Positions 14,419-17,322 of a DNA stretch of 17,322 nt are shown in pieces. Source of the DNA: an uncultured Collinsella sp. (GTDB taxonomy: Bacteria; Actinomycetota; Coriobacteriia; Coriobacteriales; Coriobacteriaceae); contig CAUAWV010000043.1 in the NCBI GenBank assembly GCA_958433005.1, forward strand, positions 1 through 17,322, given 5' to 3'. The position numbers and the translations under genes are program-made. The stretch's first letter is position 1, and each line of letters starts with the position of its first letter. The notes under the pieces were generated by a model, which saw only the letters and a list, made by a program, of their open reading frames with translations, did no database searches and was not told the DNA's origin.

Positions 14419-14784
14419 TGCTGGAATCCTTTCTGTAAAAGGCCTACAACCCATTAATAACCCGCGTCCGTGCGATACGCGAGTTTATTAAGGTTTATAT
14501 TCTCTTTATCGCTCATTTTATTCATTTTGAAAATACCTAAGCGGCGAACGGTCGATTTTACCCGCTCAGCGTAAAGAAGCCCAGTTCAGGCATATCTACG
14601 CCATTTACGTGCAACTTTATTTAAATAGAGCAGGGATTAGACCAGATTATGCAAACTATATCTTTGCTAAACACAAAACGGACAGCGCAATATCTTACTC
14701 GCACTATACGCGATTCTATACATTAATTTGACGAGTATGCACCCCTGCAAAAACATGGGGCTTTTCATCCAACATAAGGGATAG
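14419..14784. promoter_or_regulatory. AT-rich upstream region of arcC with leader dyad
   Basis: No gene is seen. The stretch is visibly AT-rich. An imperfect dyad at 14456-14490 (TAATAA..CGCGT against ACGCGAG..TTATTA) lies in the probable arcC leader or promoter. ATACGCGA occurs at 14475-14482 and again at 14706-14713. TATAAA on the minus strand near 14495-14500 could be a -10 box, but no matching -35 was found. An ArgR-type operator was looked for and not convincingly found. Confidence 0.35.
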
Positions 14785-15003
14785 CCGATCGCGCTTCACC
14801 CCGCGGCAAGCGACTGCGAGTTCGCAGTATGGAACTTTACCGTCGGCTTCTGCATGAACGCTGCCGACGCCCTTTCGCTCCTGCGCGCCCAAGCAGCCGA
14901 GAACGCTAACGGCGCCACTGTCAACCTGGCCACCCTCAACAACGGCGCCGCCAGCCTTTTCGCAAAGTACCGTGCTGGTTCGCTGGCTTTGAGGCCTAAG
15001 TGA
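14785..15003 (+). pseudogene. Possible gene remnant (C-terminal fragment)
   Basis: An open frame of 72 codons with protein-like codon use (GCC, CTC, AAC) and alanine-rich helix-like sequence (ADALSLLRAQAAENANG) ends at TGA 15001-15003. It has no start codon before ATG 14854, no ribosome binding site there, and an abrupt change from AT-rich DNA at its 5' end. This fits the 3' tail of a longer gene whose front was lost. The parent family is not recognised. A 49-residue small protein from 14854 is the alternative. Confidence 0.35.
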
Positions 15004-15009
15004 GCTTTG

Positions 15010-15095
15010 CTATTTGCCAATTTTTGTATGATTTGGGTCAAATCTATTTGTCAATTTTTGTATGATTAGGGGCAAATCTATTTGCCAATTTTTGT
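15010..15095 (+). repeat. 34-bp direct repeats (2.5 copies) upstream of the ATPase gene
   Basis: Two full units (15010-15043 and 15044-15077) and an 18-bp partial third (15078-15095) share CTATTTGNCAATTTTTG. The full units also share TATGAT and a CAAAT end. Because CAAAT meets ATTTG at each junction, the junctions are palindromic; the second (15071-15086, GGCAAAT/ATTTGCC) is perfect. The array ends 15 bp before the ATPase start, so it covers the promoter region. Confidence 0.85.
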
Positions 15096-15110
15096 CAATG
15101 AGGTGTTTTA

Positions 15111-16472
15111 ATGCTACGCCGCAAAGTCACTGATAGGCTTTTGAGCTGGAAGAATAACTCCCATAAGGCCCTGCTTGTTACCGGTGCGCGTCAGATTGGC
15201 AAGAGCTATGCGATTCGCGCGTTTGGAAAGAGCAACTACGCTTCGTATTATGAGGTCAATCTGCTACTTGATGCCGAGGCAAGAGACGTACTTGTTGGCG
15301 CTAAGAACTCCATTGACTTCATCAACCGTGTGGCCCTTCTTGCGGATGCACCGCTTGTTGAAGGAGACACGCTTATCTTCGTCGATGAGATTCAGGAGTA
15401 TCCGCAGATCGTTACACTTATGAAGGCGCTGGTCGAGGACGGACGCTTTAGCTATGTCTTCTCGGGGTCTATGCTTGGGACTGAGTTTAAGGGGATCTCT
15501 TCTTTTCCGGTAGGGTATGTCGAGCACATTGTTATGCGGCCGATGGATTTTGAAGAGTTTTGTTGGGCAAACAGCGTCAGCGAGAATGTGCTTGCAGACA
15601 TCCGCAGCTGCCTTGTCGAGAGGCGTCCCGTCGAAAATTTTATTCATGAGGCGATGCTCAAAAACTTTAGAGCCTATATCGTTTGCGGCGGCATGCCGGA
15701 GGTCGTTCAGAACTATATCGATTCGGGCTATTCGCTCGTGAGAACGCGTGAGCTTCAAATTCAGCTAGTCGATCAGTACAAAAGCGATATCTCTAAATAT
15801 GCATCGACTCGAGCGTTTAACGTTCGCTCCATTTTCGAGCAAATTCCCGTTCAGCTTGAGGCGGAGTCCCATCGCTTTATCGTCTCGTCTCTAGGCGAGG
15901 GAGCTCGTCTTCAAAAATACGAGCAGGATTTCCTATGGCTGGTGAACGCAGGCGTTGGATTGATGGTCCCCCAGGTGACGGAGGCACGAAGTCCTCTCAA
16001 GAGGACGGAGAAAACGACGGCCTTTAAACTATACGAGTCCGATACAGGTATGCTCGCATCGCGGTATCCCGGCAGCACGGCACGCGCCGTCTACCTTGAC
16101 ATGAAAACCCCCAACCTCGGCGGCCTCTATGAGAACGTGGTCGCACAGGAACTCGTTGCCCTCGGAGCAGATACGTGGTACTACCAAACGCGTGAGGTCG
16201 GTGAAGTCGACTTTGTAATCGAAGGTGCCCGCGGGCATGTTGTCCCAATCGAAGTCAAATCGGGCAAGAAAGTTCGAGCACATGCAGCCCTCGACCGTTT
16301 GATGAGTGTGGGCGAGTACAAAATTCCCGAGGCCGTTGTGCTGAGCCACGAAAACCTTTGCAAAGAGGGCAAGATCCTTTACGTTCCAATCTATATGACA
16401 TTCTGTCTCGATGAGTTTATGGAAAAGGACGACCCCAACAACGATTTCTCGTTTGCACCCATATCCCTCTAG
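15111..16472 (+). CDS. AAA+ ATPase with DUF4143 and PD-(D/E)xK-like C terminus
   Basis: A 453-residue protein of the AAA_14/DUF4143 family, widespread in anaerobes and archaea and of unproven function. Walker A is GARQIGKS (25-32). Walker B is LIFVDEIQE (88-96). A sensor-like VFSGS lies at about 117-121. The DUF4143 part begins around residue 205. Near the C terminus D367 (EVDFVI) and E381-V-K383 (IEVKSG) form a PD-(D/E)xK-like nuclease motif. The ATG at 15111 has GAGGTG 5 bp upstream. Codon use is looser and GC lower than in the flanking metabolic genes, and it is the only gene near with a 34-bp repeat array in front, suggesting acquisition. It ends convergent to nifJ. Roles proposed for relatives (defence, toxin-like, chromosome maintenance) are not decided by this sequence. 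Confidence 0.9.
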   Translation: MLRRKVTDRLLSWKNNSHKALLVTGARQIGKSYAIRAFGKSNYASYYEVNLLLDAEARDVLVGAKNSIDFINRVALLADAPLVEGDTLIFVDEIQEYPQIVTLMKALVEDGRFSYVFSGSMLGTEFKGISSFPVGYVEHIVMRPMDFEEFCWANSVSENVLADIRSCLVERRPVENFIHEAMLKNFRAYIVCGGMPEVVQNYIDSGYSLVRTRELQIQLVDQYKSDISKYASTRAFNVRSIFEQIPVQLEAESHRFIVSSLGEGARLQKYEQDFLWLVNAGVGLMVPQVTEARSPLKRTEKTTAFKLYESDTGMLASRYPGSTARAVYLDMKTPNLGGLYENVVAQELVALGADTWYYQTREVGEVDFVIEGARGHVVPIEVKSGKKVRAHAALDRLMSVGEYKIPEAVVLSHENLCKEGKILYVPIYMTFCLDEFMEKDDPNNDFSFAPISL

Positions 16473-16523
16473 GCCATCTGGGTCCGCAACCAGGTCCCCC
16501 TCTATGCCCAAAGCAGCGCGTGG

Positions 16524-16544
16524 TTTCGCGGCAAAGCCGCGAAA
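16524..16544. repeat. Short perfect palindrome
   Basis: TTTCGCGGC and GCCGCGAAA form a perfect 9-bp stem around AAA, about 50 bp after the ATPase stop. There is no T-run on either side, so it may be a REP-like unit or a 3' end stabiliser rather than a terminator. Confidence 0.5.
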
Positions 16545-16615
16545 CAGCGACCGGGATAAAAGGCCCCACCAACCACGCCCCTCGTTCAGCCCCACAATCC
16601 GAGGACGTAGTCGTA

Positions 16616-16740
16616 GCAGGATCTGAGGTCTAACCTTCGCGGACACTCCGCAGGACGAAAGAACCCCCGCCGCACGTAGTGCGCAGCGGGGGTTCTTTCA
16701 TGTCCGAGGACGTCCGCGAAGGTTAGCCCTCAGATCCTGC
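16616..16740. terminator. Nested giant hairpin, probable bidirectional terminator
   Basis: Outer arms of 29 bp (16616-16644 and 16712-16740) match at 28 positions. Inside, a perfect 14-bp stem (16657-16670 with 16686-16699) encloses a further 5-bp stem. The inner stem is bounded by GAAAGAA and TTCTTTC, so either strand gives a G/C stem with a T-rich 3' side. It lies between the convergent ATPase and nifJ genes, and its outer edge is 10 bp from the nifJ stop. Confidence 0.75.
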
Positions 16741-16750
16741 GGTGGGAGAC

Positions 16751-17322
16751 CTAGGCCTCGTTGTACACCGTCTTGAGCTTCAGCAGGTGCTGATAGCGGT
16801 CCATAGCGGCCTGCTCATTCTCCTTGAAGAGCTCCTCGGCGCGCTCGGGGAAGGAACGCGTCAGCGAAGCGTAACGGGCCTCGTTCATCAGGAACTCCTG
16901 ATAACCGCCCGCGGGCTCCTTGGAATCGAGTGAGAACTTCTTGCCGGCAGCAGCCTCGGGGTTGAAGCGGAAGAGGTTCCAGTAACCGCACTCGACAGCC
17001 TTCTTCATCTCGGCCTGGCAGTTCTGCATGCCGCCCTTCTTGATGGAGTGCATCTCGCAGGGGCTGTAGCCGATGATGAGGGACGGACCGTCGTAGGCCT
17101 CGGCCTCGTGAATGGCCTTGAGGGTCTGAGCCGGGTTGGCGCCCATGGCGACCTGCGCCACGTAGACGTAGCCGTAGCTCATGGCAATCTCGGCCAGGGA
17201 CTTCTTCTTGGTCACCTTACCGGCAGCGGCGAACTGAGCGACCTGGCCCAGGTTCGAGGCCTTGGAGGCCTGACCGCCGGTGTTGGAGTAGACCTCGGTG
17301 TCGAAGACGAAGACGTTGACGT
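16751..17322 (-). CDS. nifJ: Pyruvate:ferredoxin (flavodoxin) oxidoreductase, C-terminal part
   Basis: The last 190 codons of a gene that enters from beyond the window edge; full-length relatives are about 1,170-1,200 residues. The part seen is the thiamine pyrophosphate-binding C-terminal domain: DTEVYSNTGGQASKAS, then AAGKVTKKKSLAEIAMSYGYVYVAQ and YSPCEMHSIKKGGMQ, all typical of this enzyme. It converts pyruvate and CoA to acetyl-CoA, CO2 and reduced ferredoxin, the central fermentative step in anaerobes. Codon use is highly biased, fitting high expression. The reading frame is open to the edge, so ATG/GTG codons inside (for example near 17215) are not the start. Transcription probably ends in the hairpin at 16616-16740. 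Confidence 0.95.
   Translation of the reverse strand, partial: VNVFVFDTEVYSNTGGQASKASNLGQVAQFAAAGKVTKKKSLAEIAMSYGYVYVAQVAMGANPAQTLKAIHEAEAYDGPSLIIGYSPCEMHSIKKGGMQNCQAEMKKAVECGYWNLFRFNPEAAAGKKFSLDSKEPAGGYQEFLMNEARYASLTRSFPERAEELFKENEQAAMDRYQHLLKLKTVYNEA

Noticed and set aside
13462..14457. Plus-strand open frame of 331 codons opposite arcC
   Set aside because: Low-complexity antisense shadow; carbamate kinase motifs are unambiguous on the minus strand.
14796..15041. Minus-strand 81-codon open frame
   Set aside because: It overlaps the 34-bp repeats and the better plus-strand coding signal, and has no ribosome binding site.

Overview
The window looks like chromosomal DNA from a high-GC anaerobic gut actinobacterium, most likely Collinsella or a close relative in the class Coriobacteriia. 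This is inferred from the high GC, the LytTR-type two-component pairs, the pyruvate:ferredoxin oxidoreductase, and the amidohydrolase/APC/carbamate kinase set. No rRNA, tRNA, CRISPR array or complete insertion sequence was found. Most genes lie on the minus strand; only a C39-type peptidase (12067-13068) and an AAA+/DUF4143 ATPase (15111-16472) are on the plus strand.

Region A (1-8.8 kb) is a signalling block built twice on one plan. Reading along the minus strand, histidine kinase 2 (8738-7347) and LytTR regulator 2 (7306-6572) are followed by a zinc-dependent phospholipase C-like protein and a UMF1-type MFS transporter. After a strong terminator (4021-4059) come a GT2 glycosyltransferase, histidine kinase 1 (start and stop overlap by 4 bp) and LytTR regulator 1, ending at another strong terminator (629-679). 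A YfcE-like metallophosphoesterase follows. The two kinases are clear paralogues: two membrane helices, a GAF-like region, then the LytS-type kinase core. They lack the 5-TM LytS sensor.

Region B (8.8-14.5 kb) looks metabolic and highly expressed. An APC permease and a metal-dependent amidohydrolase with a complete binuclear metal site lie in tandem, and a carbamate kinase gene is nearby under its own control. A plausible but unproven reading is uptake and hydrolysis of an amide, ureido or peptide substrate, with ATP recovered from carbamoyl phosphate. A membrane-anchored C39-like peptidase is divergent from the permease.

Between the peptidase and the carbamate kinase lies a compact element (13069-13344). 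It has 27-bp inverted ends, CTAG at both borders and three 62-bp tandem units, each folding into a hairpin. It resembles a MITE or REP-type non-autonomous element and is the least explained structure in the window.

Region C (14.5-17.3 kb) is AT-richer and looks acquired or remodelled. It holds a gene remnant, 34-bp direct repeats whose junctions form operator-like palindromes, and an AAA+/DUF4143 ATPase with a PD-(D/E)xK-like motif. A nested giant hairpin (16616-16740) then separates this gene from the convergent 3' end of nifJ, which runs off the window.
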